This document shows, piece by piece, positions 1 through 34,946 of a stretch of 64,000 nucleotides of DNA (position 1 is the stretch's first letter; each line of letters begins with the position of its first letter). Under the pieces are notes generated by a model that was not told where the DNA came from, made no database searches, and saw only the letters and a list, made by a program, of their open reading frames with translations. The stretch is from Rhea pennata. Taxonomy: Eukaryota > Chordata > Aves > Rheiformes > Rheidae. The position numbers and the translations under genes were made by a program. The stretch spans positions 53,912,053 through 53,976,052 of the forward strand of contig NC_084702.1 in the NCBI RefSeq assembly GCF_028389875.1. Direction: 5' to 3'.

Positions 1-1035
1 TGTAAATTTGTGCATTTTATAGATATTCAGGTAACCTGAATTATATTTTATTGTCATGCAGCTTGCTGCATTCTGCCTGCTTTGGAACTGATCCTTAGCA
101 GCTCTAAGTCAGTAGCTGAAGGCAGTGGCTTGATGCCAGTTCTTTCGGCTGTGGTTCTGCCTTACCATGCGCAGCATGTCCTTTTACTGTTCTGGTCAAC
201 AAGACAATCTCAGAGTTGAAGGGAACGGCCTTCTTCCCACCTTTTTAGCATTGCTTTGTGTTAGGTTACTTGCAAGGTCTAGAGTTTTGAAAACACAGAT
301 AACCCTTGTTATCAACACATAATGCACGTTTGGGAAATTCCAGGAGGAAAGAGACAAAGAACTTTTCTCAGTGATTTAGTTTTATTTAGGTAAATATATG
401 TAATTCTACATAGATACTCTGTGCAGGTAAATGGGAAACCGGTAGCTGTTGTTCAGAACAGTGCTACTATTAGGACAGAATGGGCATGTTTCAAGCCTGT
501 TCTTGGCCAACTTGGAAAATAAACTTATTCTCAGCTTTCAAAGAGGTCAAAGAGCAAATTTTATTCTGGCAATATTTCCTAATTTACATACATCTCTACA
601 CTAGAGAAGGCACACAAAATGTATCTTGTGCAGTCTTGCAACTGGAGGTGCTCAGTGTTTTGGTGTAACTCATGGCAAGATGTATCTTTGAGCAAGACTA
701 GAGTCTAGACCAAAATTTCTGGGGGACCTGGGGCTTGGAGCATATCTGATGTCATACAGCTCGCAGCAGGGTGAAGGAATGCTACTATTAAGCTTACACG
801 GTTTTTCAAATGGCTGTAATCTTTACTGAGCATCAGTGAAGCCTGCCCTGCGAAGAACTGTGCTAACCCTTTTTCAGTGCATTTCCAGTTGAATAGGGCA
901 GACACAAACTGATCATGGCTAATGAGATTCTTTCCTGGAGAGAAGACTTTTATTACAAATACCTTGAGAGCCAGGTCCAAACCCTTATTAAGTTGTATGA
1001 TTACATCCATAAGAAGATGCTACTCTTCTTAACAG
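1..1035 (+). other. ACOT12 intron (upstream of first visible exon)
   Basis: AT-rich sequence preceding the acceptor at 1034-1035. I looked for codons of the missing N-terminal HotDog exons (the HAGVSCVTASVDD-type stretch) in all frames and did not find them. No repeat or RNA gene was recognised. Confidence 0.6.
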
Positions 1036-22982
<21,947 letters not shown>

Positions 22983-23652
22983 AGTCTGAGCCCTCTCCAG
23001 AAATTTGTTTTTTGAGATTATCAAGTGGTGCTGGTTTAAGCTCCTGCATGTGTGTTGATCCTTATTCTACAGGCTAGTTACTTTGGGTCATGCAGCTGAT
23101 TTACAGTGTGAGCCTCAGAATATCTAGCACCAGCACTCCCCATTGACTGAGGATTTAACTTTAGTGTCTAAAATCAAATTTTTAATTTTAAAAAGATAAC
23201 AGATTCTGCTTTTAATTGCGTTAATTTATTTTGTACAAAAAGAGGCAGACTTTGGCCCAATAGGTCTGTATATCATGAGGCTATGTCACCATTATAATGT
23301 TGTGTTGAACATAATAAAATCTAGTCAGTGGTTAGACAGAGACGTAGTTACTGATTTAAGTTAACAAAGAACTGATGCCAGGCCAGAGTGCTGGTAACTT
23401 GCTGCCCAGGACCTTGCACAGGCATTATGTAAGTGTATTAGACTACAGTAAGTGAAAGTTCTCAGTCTCATCTCAGAGCTGTTCTTTCCAGGTGTAAGTA
23501 AGTAACTAGACAAGGTGGCAGCAGCTTTGCCACTGTCTGCTGTGTTACAAATCTGATACTTTACAAACAGGGAAAAAAATGTGGAATAGTAATAGCACTT
23601 TATTCCTCACTGTTAATGTTTGCTTATTTAATCATCTCTGATTTCCAATAAA
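22983..23652 (+). terminator. ACOT12: ACOT12 3' UTR with two polyadenylation signals
   Basis: AATAAA hexamers occur at 23313-23318 and 23647-23652, about 330 and 665 bases after the stop. The second is followed closely by a T-rich stretch. Either or both could end the transcript; no clear preference is visible. Confidence 0.6.
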
Positions 23653-26600
23653 TCATTTTTGCTGAGGTTACAAATCCATCATAATTTCTACTACAAATCT
23701 CTCTGGAAGGGCTTCAGACTTGGTCCCAGACTGTTTTGTAATGATGTTGGGGGAGCTGACTTCCTATAAATGAGTAAATGATGGCTAGTTCTGTGCAAGA
23801 GTGCTGTGCTAGCACTGAGTGAATATAGAATAGTAATAACCTTGGGTATGTCCATGCACAGATGAGAAGGTTTCAGAGTGATTTCAGCAGTTTTATTGTG
23901 ATGCATTGATAATGTTTTCTGTTTTGTTTGTTTTTGCTAAAAGGTGCCCTATTTAAAAAAACAGGTAAGACTGTCAGCAGTTAGATCATAACATGAATTG
24001 CAAGGGGTTGGGGGAATTGAAAGAATCAGAGCTTTGGAACGGTGGCAGTCATCTTACTCTAGGCTAAGTCGTACAGCCAGAGCTCCAGGGGTCTGAATCA
24101 GTTCCCACTAAAGCAAACAGATCTTTAATTTAACCTGGAACTGAATCAGAGCTTTGCTAATGATTTACAGGTTCCAGTATACCTCAATTTTGCACATGAC
24201 TTGTCTGCTAAGTGCAGTAGAAGAGACACCAGCTGTGTCCTGGAAACCATCTAGGTTTATCAGCAGTGAGTCACCTGGCCTCTCAGCAAGAGTAATGTAG
24301 CTTTGGTACAGCACTGCACTGAACCAGAGCATTAGCGAAATCAGGACCTGTCCTGTCTGGCTCCTGGTGAAGACTGGCCATTGCATACAACACAGGGCTA
24401 CATTTGCACTTGCTAAGCAAGACCCTGATCTTTGGTTCTGAAGGAGAGCTGTTGGGTCTAGATCCTAGTTGTAGAGCGTGTCTTTCATCACATGTAAAAT
24501 GCAATACGTAAGTCTAGACAAGGCGGACTGCAGCCCTGCCAAAGCAGAAACACTGCTGTGCCCCTACTACTAGCTCAGCTGGTAGGATAGAAACAGTGCT
24601 GGCCTGAAACAGCAGCAGGTCCAGGCTGCTGCAGCAGGCCAGGATCTCAGCTTTCACTCCCACTCAGCACGCTTTAACCCTTCTTGCATGCAGATGGTGG
24701 CAGACAGGCACACCCAAGGGACAGATACGTCTCTATGGCCCCAAGTTTTAGTGAACAGAGACACCTAATGTTCAGCTCTGAATGCATCGCAAAGCTTCAA
24801 GGAAGCGCCCAAACTCCGTCTGTGCCAAGCATTCCCTGCCGTCAGCTGAGGGACCTCCTGTGCAGCACATCAGTTCATAACCTGCCTTTAAGAGTTACTT
24901 ATACACTGAAGGACCACAAGGACTATCTAGGGTAACAGCTTTTCTTTTAAGCATTTTTTTTATAAAGGTGGCCTGATTTCTGTCCCTGGATCCTATGTAT
25001 TTCTAATCTTTCAGCATAACAGTGTGCTTTCCTTAGGTGTTAGGCAGAGAGGACACTAACCCTGTTTAATCTGGGCCGCTTGATTGTCGTCATTAGGTCA
25101 ACCACTGACCATGTTGTTATATACAGCGGTAAGGGCAGGTGCTTGGGAGAACTGCAAGGCTGATGGGATAGTGTTCTTTCTTTGTGCTGAACATCCCATG
25201 AACTCCCACCACCAACTGAATCTGGCTGCTCTCAGATGGTATTTTCCGTTTCCGAAAGGGACAAGCTCGAGGCTGGGAGCTGTGCGTCAGCAGAACACCA
25301 AGACCACTGGGAAACCATAGTTGCCTACATCTGGCCTGCAGGTTCAGCTGTCTGACCTTGACATGTAGACATCAGACCTCTTTGTGAGTGCAGCTACAGA
25401 TTTATGGGTAAGTACCTTTTCTACATAGCCTGGAGATTCTACAACAATTGCAAGCCAGCTTCTAAAAAAGAGCAGATTCGGCAGGCTTCTGGTAGCACAA
25501 GGCTTAAGTTCTAGTTATTTGACATACTTTTGAATTTGCTTGCAGGGACAAGCATATCTTTACATGCCGCACCTTTTACAATAACTTTTCAAACAGCCTC
25601 CTTTTTTAACTATGCATACCTTTGTGCAGTCACTTAAAGAGAATATTTATTAGCGGGTGCATTTAACAAATCGCTCTTAACACTGACGTGGAGACTGTTA
25701 ACTTGTAAAGCTCTTCACTAATGTTATACAGAGTGCAGCGCAAACCTTTTCAGTATGTCCTGTCCCTTAGCAATTACTGAAGCAGCAAAAAAGAGTAAAA
25801 GGAGGCCTAGACTTACCCAGCCCATGCGGTGTGATTACCTGAAAACAGCTGCTTCTCTGATACTGAACATCTCATGGAGCCCCATCATGTGGTTTTGCAA
25901 GGCTGAAGCAGCGTATTATCACTTCGCAGACAACAGCAGAGCAGTAGTTAGCTGCAGGAGCTTGACAAGTGTTGTGGCGTGCAAGCAGGATCAAAGCCAC
26001 AGGTACCAAACCAATGGTTGTCATACCCCCGACCGCCAGAACAGCACTAGAAGGAAGACTACAACCCCTGTGCTGAAGGGTGGGCCTGCTTTTGACGCTG
26101 TCCCTTCAGACAAGTGGCAGTCACAGCAATCAGCTATGGGAGGGTAAACAGTGAATTTTCTTTTCCTCACCCAAGATACACGAATTACAGCATGTAGCTT
26201 GCTTACCAGTCTGTGAAAGGGACATTTCTGCCTCAGCCTGAAACAGTGCAGCCGTGTATTCCTCAGAACCACAGGCCTGCGCCAGGTTGCAGGCTGCTTG
26301 CTGAAACCATAGTTTGCATATCACACTCTCCCTGTAGCTGCTGAGTGTTTGATATCACTACAAAATTCGAAGTGCATGGTTTCTGGTTAAAAGCTTTAGG
26401 TAAAAGAAGACATTATCACATTAGGGAGAGTTTAGACACAGGAAGTAATCTGAAAAAACAGTGGTTCTCTTACCTTTCATCTCCTCTTGAAAATGCCCCC
26501 CCCCCTTTTTTTTTAAATATAGATGATACTTACAGAATTTAAGCTAGGTCCAGGTCTGTTGCACGGGATACATTCATATTATAAAGTGTTAGTACTTTGA

Positions 26601-27520
26601 ACTTTTAAAAGAGTTGAATTAATGCTCTGTAATTAATCCTTGACTTTATCCAGATCCACTCCCCTCCCCCCACTTACTTAAATATGTGCTCCGATTATTA
26701 TAAACTGAACATGCATAGCCTACTGTAGCCAACTTTGGTGCCTTTGTATCCAGAACAGAACCAGGAAACCTAAAGTAAGAGTAAACTATTGTATTTATCA
26801 GCATTTTATATTAAAAAACGTAGAAATACAAAAAGTATCTAGACAACTGAACTCCTGTTTTTGTTCTTTGCATTCCAAACCTGTAACTTAAGTGCCTGTT
26901 CCTAAGTCTCTCAAAACCCAGCCCTGAATTCAGTTTCCTATCTGGTATTACTTCCATGTTCTCAGCAAGGCCACCTAATGGACACTTACCTTGCATGATA
27001 CAATAACAAGCAACAGTACTATCGTTTCAGTGAAATGCTAAGTTTCTAGAAGGCACACACATTTAAGATTTTTGGGGCACAGAAGTACCATATCTGGCTC
27101 ATGGCAATCACAGCAGTAATACAGCACTAAAAAGCTTAATTTCTCAGGTATGTGGCATATTTCTGCACAGCACAGAGAAGCACAGCACAGCACAAATAAC
27201 CTTAACAGCACCTACCAGTACTGGGCCAAGACACCAGTCAGACTGAACCGCAGCAACTTAGGTGCACTTCTCTGGTAATAATGTCCTCCTTTGTTTAAGA
27301 AAAATCTGTTCTGAGATGATTAGGCACAAATCAAAGACTCTCACTGTCAGCTGCATTACCTGAATTACTACCGTATTCAGAGAGCTGTTGCAGGAACTTC
27401 AAGTTGGCTTCATTAATGTTTGGTAATATTTACCAGTTTTTCAAATATAGTCTGCAATCTCCATTTAAAAATAAATAAATCTGCTATTAAATAGATGTGT
27501 ATGGGTAGTACAACACAAAG
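23653..27520. other. Tail-to-tail intergenic space, no gene recognised
   Basis: Lies between the ACOT12 and ZCCHC9 3' ends. Several reading frames of 60-130 codons occur on both strands (for example 25755-26147 +). None shows a recognisable domain, a family match or splice structure. A C10T9 homopolymer junction sits at 26496-26514. The rest looks like ordinary non-coding DNA. Confidence 0.6.
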
Positions 27521-27526
27521 TTTATT
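27521..27526 (-). terminator. ZCCHC9: Candidate ZCCHC9 polyadenylation signal
   Basis: TTTATT on the + strand is AATAAA on the - strand. It is the first canonical hexamer I found downstream of the ZCCHC9 stop, about 930 bases away. Usage is inferred only. Confidence 0.4.
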
Positions 27527-27580
27527 CCCAAACCCCCAAGGGATAGTAATACTGAAGAACAAGATATTTGAGCACTCTTT

Positions 27581-27599
27581 AAAAAAAAAAAAAAAAAAA
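27581..27599 (+). repeat. Poly(A) tract, 19 A
   Basis: An A run on the + strand, hence poly(U) in a ZCCHC9 3' UTR if the transcript reaches the 27521 signal. Confidence 0.85.
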
Positions 27600-28212
27600 G
27601 AGGGGAAACAACCAAGCACCTCCCTTGTTCTTCAGCTATTTTCAGCTGTATTTCACCATGCATATCAGAGGAAGGGCATATTGTGCTACTCTTAGTGAGC
27701 AAATACTCAGCTGACTCAAGATACATAAACTGTGCAATCTACCATGAAGGTAGGAAGTGCACCTCCAAACTCTCTAGATATTGGTTGTATGACAACCTAC
27801 CTATACAGGCTATTGGGCTTACCTGTTAACTTTGATATCAAACTGCTCAAGTTTGCATATCAAGAGCAAGAAATCCTTCTTTCTGAAAGTAGAAGGGAAA
27901 AAAAAAACAACACTAGAACCCAACAATAGTGTTTTGGAAATACCCAAAATCCCTTTCACAGAAACGTAGAAAGACTCTTAATAAAGTCAGCATGATTGCC
28001 TCCATCTCTGACATGCAAGCAGTACTTTGAGGCAACACTACTCACCACTTAAATCCATTGGTCACAAACCCATGATAAAACTGCACATACCCTGCTTGGT
28101 TACTGCAAGCAGATTCCTGTTTTGAGAAGAATCTGATTTCCCTCTTCAGAGGGCTGGCAGTGAGAGGGAGCACAATTCAGAATGAAAGCTGTACTTATGT
28201 ATAATTATAAAA

Positions 28213-28254
28213 AATATATATATATATACACACATTTTATATATATATATATAT
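28213..28254. repeat. AT/AC dinucleotide repeat
   Basis: Two (AT)n blocks are split by a short CACACA segment. The repeat lies about 200 bases past the ZCCHC9 stop, in the presumed 3' UTR. Confidence 0.85.
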
Positions 28255-28458
28255 CTGCTTGCTGCATATCTGTTGGTCCCAGCTCTTCAGTAAGCTAAGC
28301 GAGTACAGCAGGCAAAGTGGAAAGAAATCAGGACACAGAAGAAAATTTTGCAGCAGCAGTCTGGTGGATTTACTAGATCCAGCAATCTGTCCTGTGCATT
28401 CACTACTCCAAAATGAAGCAGTGCAGAGTTACTGCAGTTTGGTATGCATGAGAGGCCT

Positions 28459-28571
28459 TCAAAAATTAACAATTTTAGGTACTTTCACTTTTTTTTGCAG
28501 CTTTGGTGTTTCTGTAATTTCTTCATAATCTGCACTCATTCCACTGGCCCAGCGCCCAACAGTAATGTGAT
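28459..28571 (-). CDS. ZCCHC9: ZCCHC9 terminal coding exon
   Basis: Acceptor tacag. It completes Asp, then encodes HITVGRWASGMSADYEEITE and TPKLQKKVKVPKIVNF, with TGA at 28461-28459. It follows a 3.1-kb intron. Confidence 0.94.
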
Positions 28572-30597
28572 CTGTAGAATGAGAGACACAAAGTTACAGA
28601 AAAGCTAAGCACTACCATCATATAAAATTTCCTAGTTTAAGAGAGATCTGACCCATTAGGGCCTGACTCTAGTTCACCAGAGATACACCATTTTAGTTCT
28701 AGCTCTGAAGCTAACTCTTCTTGCACAACTTTTTTTTTTTTAAGTGTGTTTTGCAAACTCATTTTCTTCCCCTGCGTTTCAGGGTTCAAAAATCATTACT
28801 TTGCATTTTTTTCCCTATTTGACTCTCCAAAGAGACGTGCAAGGAGTATGTAAAAGATAGATAAACATAATTTCTAATAACTCTTATGAAGAAGAAGATT
28901 TCAGAGTAGCTCAAGCATCTCTGAATATAAAGAAAAGAAAGACGAATAACATAATTCATCCGAATTATATGGATGAAGAAGTCAAGCTTTAAGAGGCACA
29001 ACAGAACAAAATTTATACATCTCCACTTACTTACTTACTTATACTCCTGCATATCAAACACCACCATCCTTTTGCTGATTAAATACACATGCACCCCAGT
29101 AATTCAGAAAAGCCTTTAATTGCTAACCTCTGGCTCATAGGCCTGTCGTGTCTTTTACAGTGCCAGCCATAGGACTAACGAAGCACAACGACTGCACCCG
29201 CCCTGTGAAGAAGCAAGCTACTTACTTAAGGGCTGCTTCTCTGCCTCCTTGCATGCCAAATCTGGTCTTCAATTAGCTAAACAGAACTATATCAATTGAA
29301 GACTCCCTTTCAGTGATGTAAGCTGGTCCAACTTTGAGCAATGCTGGTTCCTACACGTTTCCTTTCTCATACCAATCTGTAAAGCTTTCAACTTGCAAAA
29401 GAAATATTACTCACACAAAGGTAGTTTGCCATAAACATGGCTCGCAGAAATCCAGCAAGGTCACCCACAGGTTTCGAACATGGAAGTACATGCCCACTCT
29501 AATGGGCATCACTAAAAATCCCTTAAGTCTTCAAGCAGAAAACTTTACAGACCCACTTGCTAAGACCACACACAGCAGAACTCAAGAATAAAGGCAATCA
29601 ATCATCATGATGGAATATACAAAAACAAAAGGCTTAAATTCTTAACCTAATGTCTAAAGACACCACACTATCCCTACTAACAAGTTTATCAAGTTGCCCA
29701 TGACGAAATGCCATATACAAATAGAAAACAAAGTGTTCCCAAGAAACTGAGTAACAGATAATTCTAGGCAAGTTGTTATTCAAGAAGTACAAAAGCCCCT
29801 CCCCCCCCCCAAAAAAAAAAACAACCACCACCACAACCCCACAACAGCAGCACACACATAGGTCAAAACAGCTATTCGGAAATTCAGCTTCCCTCCTCCA
29901 TTCTTTCCTCTGCCCTCCTTCTGCAAAAGGCAATATAAACTGTGTTTTCAATAGTACTGCCTGGCTTCTGTGTTTACTCTGGAATGAGCGCCACTTCACC
30001 CAACCCTCCTTGTAATCCGTCTACAGAGTTGTACTACTGCTAGAGTCACTCCAGATTGGGCCACAGTCTGATTTAGTCCTGGGTAATCCGAACCATTTCG
30101 AATCTTACTGTTCCAATTTGATTCCTAAGCTATTTGCTGATTCTCTCATAGGGCTTTCAAGTCTCAGCAGCCATTTAAGTGGTCATTGTCCAACAATCTA
30201 CCACAGCCAAGGAGCTCTGGGGAAATTTTAAAGAGCAGCTGTTGCCTTTTCATATCAGAAGCTCTTGTCAGACCAGTTAAGACTCAGTCTCATTTGTTCT
30301 AAACAAGGAAATCAGCATACATCTAAGAATCTCGCAAGTGCTCTGTAACACAACAATTGAGAGAGCCTAGATAAAAGATGAGATACAGTGGCTAAAGCAT
30401 ATGCATCTGTCACCTACCTATTTCTTATATAAATTCCACAAAGATTTATAGCATATTATTGATCCAATAGTTTTATAAGCCATACAAAGAAGGGGGAAAA
30501 AAAAGCAAAACCAGAAACAACCATTTCATCACTTCAGTACCAGCATCATTCTTCAAATTCTTACTCTGTGGCTTTGCCATTCTTAGCAGAGTTTTTT

Positions 30598-30638
<41 letters not shown>

Positions 30639-33600
30639 TATATAGAGTATATGTGGATGCAAGTACAGATTTCTCCTCACTCTTCAAAAGCAATAGCACA
30701 GGGGAAAAAATGCCCTTAGTCCATAATGGTGACCTGCAAATCACATGACCCTTTTACATATCAAAGCCTTACAAAGTGTTACCACAAGCAAGCGCTGCTG
30801 AATTCAGTGCAAACTGTAGAAGTGGGAGGGTGGGAAAAAATAAAAGTACATATTTCATCCCAAATAATCAGTGAGCAATGGAAGCAGCTTTTTCAAACAA
30901 ATCACCTTCTATAATAGGAGTTATTTGAAGCTAGGGCTCACATACATACATAAAACTATGTTTTATTCAAAGAACTGAGCTTAATCAGCCAGAAAAATTT
31001 ATAAAAAGTATTTTTTCCACCCACACATGTAACAAATGAACATGTAAGCGAGCAGCTTATCATTAGTTGGTGGATCTTTCCTATGAGCCTGACATAGTAT
31101 TAAACGATTATTTTGGTTACTGAAAAAAAAAATTACCTTTCTCTACTGACAAATACATTAAATACATTACTCGTTCCATCACCCTCTGTCCCAGGTGCAT
31201 TAGGGTACGACAAATCTCTAGTTTCTTCTTCCTCCACCTCTGTCTTGGATAACACTTGCCTACCACAAGAACCTTTTCCTCAAGCACCACTACCATATTG
31301 CAACTGGAATTTTCAGTTCCATCACTTTCCAAACAAATGATCATCAAAAGAAGCAACCAGCTTCATAAGTTGAGTAGTAAAAATACTGGATTATGAATAC
31401 ATGCTAGCTCACATTATCTTCAGAAACACCCAGGCTAGTTTTGCTTAACATGAAGCTCAAGTTTTGCATAGCAACTTAATTCCCCTCCACCACATTACTA
31501 TACAGTCACTTTCCTAAAGGAAAGTCATCTTTGCTACTTTTAAACGCACTTCTCAGACCTCTTTTTTCCTGATCAAATTCAGGCAAAGTAGTAAATGTAA
31601 GTTACTCAGCTGTGCATTCAAATTCCATCATCCTTGCTTCTCACCTGAGTTCTGATTTTCTGGACAGTCTTTCCTGAAGTGCTCCACAGAGCCACAAAGT
31701 CTGCAGCAGCCACCTTTTAAAAGAAAAAGTTTACATTCATTTAGGGGGAGATACTTGTTCTACTCCTGTTTGTATGTTGTAAAAGTTATCCTTTACTTTT
31801 TTTGCAGCGAAAAATTCTGTACACACTCCATATACCAAGATTAGTACAAATCAAGATGAAGAACTGTCCCCTTTGGATAGTTCTATATTCATAGGTACAG
31901 TAACAGGACATTGGGGAGCAAATGACCAGCCAGCTTTAGGAGCCCGCAAAAACAGCTTCCTCTGTATCAATGTCTGTGTCTCAGACAGAGCCATCACTAA
32001 CCATAGTGCTCTGTAAAGCACCAAATATTACAAATTTCAGTTACCATGTATTAAACACTTCACATTTTTGATGCTTTTTGACAAAAGAAGCTGAATTCTG
32101 CTGAAATACAATCATTCAAAGTAACTTTTGAAATTAATAGGAGCTCATGATAGGTAGGTAATCCAAATAAAGGTACTGATATATGAGTTCTGATGATGAT
32201 CCAAACATTTAAAGAAGTGCAATGTCTCTAAATTGATTATTCTTCTAATTTAATGGTGTTATAAAATCACCTTTTTCAGTTTGTGAGACCCCAAGTTTGT
32301 ACTGCCCCTCCCCACTGTAACAGGTAAAATCTAGTTTGCCACACTTCGTGCCCCTCTTGAAATTGAAAGGACGAGTTAAGTTTGCATACTTTGACTCTGA
32401 ACTGCTTGTTTAAGCTTTTAAACTACAAATTTCTAGGTAATGAAGATTAACATTGGATTCCCCAGAATTGCTATCTACTTTTATCTACAGTAAAAGATAC
32501 TGGAAAACTCTTTTTAGTAGGATACCCCCATTCACTTGCAGTACTGTACACAGACCTGTCCTTTTGTCTTTGTTTGATAAGTATAAAATAAGCGTTTCTG
32601 TTGAAATAATTGCTACACTCACCTTCAGCGTATAATCCTTTGGGATTATCTGGACACGACCTTGAAAGATGCCCCATCTCACCACAGATAAAACATTTTG
32701 CGTATGGAAATGCCCCTGTAAAATCACATACAGTTTATGCTGCATATTAAAAACTTCATGAAGTCACATTTTTTTCCCCTGAGAATACACTGTAATTATA
32801 CTAACTTGCTATTCACCGTAATATTCATTGTTAGAATCAGGTATTCCTTGAATCGTGTCAACTTACATCCCTAGAACAGTTAACTTACTTAAAAACAAAG
32901 CCTGTATTTCAGTAGTCAGAAAATCCAAAGCACCTGAGCACAAATTTCTGAATCTTACCAACAGCTGGATCTATTTTTGCCTTGCATTTGGTGATTTCAT
33001 GTTCTGTGGATCCACATCGGTAACAGATTCCTGTACCCATATCTTGACTTTCAAGTACAGCTGGGCAATCAGCAATCCCATGGCCAGGTTCTCTACAGTG
33101 AAAACACACCTTTGAAAATAAAAATAAATACATACATTTTTACAGTCAGTTCACAAAATAGAACATGGCACATATATGGCATTACTAAAGAATTAACTTA
33201 CTGCTAATATCTAATCAGCACTTAACATCAAGCAGGTTTTCACTAGACCAAGATACACATCTCTAGTGTTGAGAACTGATGTAATTTTAATGTAAAAAGC
33301 AACTTTAAGTAGTAAGATTTCATGAATAGCCCTCAAAGACAACTCTTAGTATGTTAAGACCTTCGGGCTTTTTAGAAGGCGGAAATATCCCAGGGATTTT
33401 CTCTCATGGAGGAAGTATATTAAGCATATCACAAACCAGTTGTCAGTGATCTAAGTCACTAAACCACACTATTACAGGTACTTTATTCTTTTATCCATAG
33501 TACAGATAGAAATTTCATATTGGGCATCCACTCATCAATAACTAAATTCCCTAGATAAATGAAGATACTCAACTCCAATTACAGCACAATTCCCAAAGTT

Positions 33601-34607
33601 CTTTAAGTACTACTGCAATAAGCGCTAAAAGCAAACACCAGCAATGTTGCACCAGTCATACAACTTATTTATAGGCAAAAACTTCCATGGCTCAGATAAA
33701 TTAGTAGACTCTCTTCACTGTTGCTCGTATGCAGCAAAAAATATACAGGTAACTGTATATTTGCACCTTGTCAGAGTTAGCTAGAACAGTCCTCCCAATT
33801 CTCAAGCAGAGGATACTGCAGAAAGAGGCACCAGAACAGCAAGAAAGTACAAAGCTACACAGAAATATTGTGCAGATTAATTGCATAAGGAGACACCCTG
33901 AGTTAGATTCACCCAGGGAACAAGCAGAGTTTGGGCATCCCTTCAAATGTAGCAAGAAGAGAGCAGCCAGAAGAGTCATTCTCTAGGTTAAAGCCTAAGT
34001 TGAAATTCACTATCTGTTTCAAAACTGAGATACTTAAATTCACTTTATTAATTCAAAACATCTTGCAGCATGTGGTCTGCTTCTAGCAGACAAGAGGCTT
34101 CACCTCCTTACATAACCCTTCCCTGACACTATCAATAGGCAATAAGGGACATGCATTTTTCACAGTAAGCTGTTTTTTCCTGTTTTTTAAGAAGCTATGG
34201 ATAGAAAACTACACATAGCCCAAAAGAAAACTCACCATAGCATTTTTCTTTGCTTCTTGCCTCTTCAGTCTTCTTCCCTCCCGACGCTTGTCCTTCTTCA
34301 AGGCTAATGCTACTTCCTCCCTCACCTCAGTGCTGTCTGCTTCTATCACCTCTCCCTTATGCACTGCCTGTGAAGCCTGTTTTAAGTATTCCATAAATCC
34401 ATTAACATCTTCGTTCAGATAGTCTTCTTTCTTTTTATTCTTCTTTTTCCTTTTCTCTTGCTCTTTCTTTAAAGAGAGAGGATTTGAGTTATTTTTCTCT
34501 TTACCCTTTGCTATATCCCTGGACGATCCATTTACCATTTCTTCCCAAGGTGTAGCATCCAGTGCTTTTTCACTGTGAGTAGCATTCTTACGAGCCCATC
34601 TAGTCAT
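28459..34607 (-). CDS. ZCCHC9: ZCCHC9, zinc finger CCHC domain-containing protein 9 (complete)
   Basis: Nuclear CCHC zinc-knuckle protein of 265 residues here (human 271 from memory). Join on the - strand: 34607-34236, 33109-32959, 32715-32623, 31713-31645, 28571-28459; all borders are GT/AG and all phases agree. Four CX2CX4HX4C knuckles lie at about residues 126-139 (CFHCREPGHGIADC), 153-166 (CYRCGSTEHEITKC), 182-195 (CFICGEMGHLSRSC) and 209-222 (CRLCGSVEHFRKDC). All metal ligands are intact. The N-terminal third is highly basic with a Lys-rich run (KKKNKKKED), suggesting nuclear or nucleolar targeting. The C-terminus reads VGRWASGMSADYEE and ends PKIVNF. The start is the first ATG of the exon, 26 bases after its acceptor, and gives the family N-terminus MTRWAR. 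Family function is poorly defined; RNA binding is inferred from the knuckles. Confidence 0.96.
29801..29821. repeat. C10A11 homopolymer junction
   Basis: A run of ten C is followed directly by eleven A in the last ZCCHC9 intron. The same composite (C10A10) recurs at 35377-35396. Confidence 0.85.
30601..30634. repeat. (TA)17 microsatellite
   Basis: An uninterrupted TA dinucleotide run lies in the last intron of ZCCHC9. Confidence 0.95.
31645..31713 (-). CDS. ZCCHC9: ZCCHC9 coding exon 4, knuckle 4
   Basis: Acceptor aaaag, donor gtgaga. It encodes GCCRLCGSVEHFRKDCPENQ and NS. It is short and has split codons at both ends. Confidence 0.95.
32623..32715 (-). CDS. ZCCHC9: ZCCHC9 coding exon 3, knuckle 3
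   Basis: Acceptor tacag, donor gtgagt. It encodes AFPYAKCFICGEMGHLSRSC then PDNPKGLYAE, with split Gly codons at both ends. Confidence 0.96.
32959..33109 (-). CDS. ZCCHC9: ZCCHC9 coding exon 2, knuckles 1 and 2
   Basis: Acceptor caaag, donor gtaaga. It begins VCFHCREPGHGIADCPAVLE and continues GTGICYRCGSTEHEITKC to KIDPAV plus one base. Confidence 0.96.
34236..34607 (-). CDS. ZCCHC9: ZCCHC9 coding exon 1 (N-terminal basic region)
   Basis: Encodes residues 1-124, from MTRWARKNATHSEKALDATP to RRLKRQEAKKNAM. It includes EDYLNEDVNGFMEYLKQ, which matches human ZCCHC9. The exon's acceptor is at 34634-34635, leaving 26 bases of 5' UTR; the donor is gtgagt. Confidence 0.95.
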
Positions 34608-34808
34608 GACTGTCCCAGGAGCAGCTTAGAAAACTGGGGGAAAAAAATAAAAAAGAAGCTTAACATAGGTACCTAGAGATACTCCAAGGAAGAAGAAAAA
34701 CGCAACACAGTCCGTTTCCACACGGGGCCCATTTTCTAGGGGGCAGAAGCGACAGTAAAGTCGTTTACAAGAGCAGCACAGGCAGAAACGACGGCGGGAC
34801 GAGGCAAA

Positions 34809-34831
34809 GGCCCGGCCCGGCCCGGCCCGGC
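34809..34831. repeat. GGCCC pentamer repeat
   Basis: Four GGCCC units lie in the first intron of ZCCHC9, in the CpG island. Confidence 0.85.
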
Positions 34832-34893
34832 GCAACCGTCGGCGGGGCCTCGCGCCCGCCCCCGCCCGGGCCGACACCGGGGCAGTGAGGGCG

Positions 34894-34940
34894 CCCCCCC
34901 CCCCCGCAGCAGCCCCCCCGCAGCAGCCCCGCAGCCCCCC
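34894..34940 (-). other. G-quadruplex candidate at start of ZCCHC9 intron 1
   Basis: Four C runs on the + strand (12, 7, 4 and 6 bases) are separated by GCAG or GCAGCAG. In the ZCCHC9 pre-mRNA and non-template strand they become G6, G4, G7 and G12 with loops of 4-7 bases. This satisfies the G3+N1-7 consensus and starts only seven bases inside the intron. Confidence 0.8.
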
Positions 34941-34946
34941 GCTCAC

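Noticed and set aside
25755-26147. 130-codon + strand open frame between ACOT12 and ZCCHC9
   Set aside because: No similarity to a known family, no plausible promoter or splice partner, and composition like the flanks.
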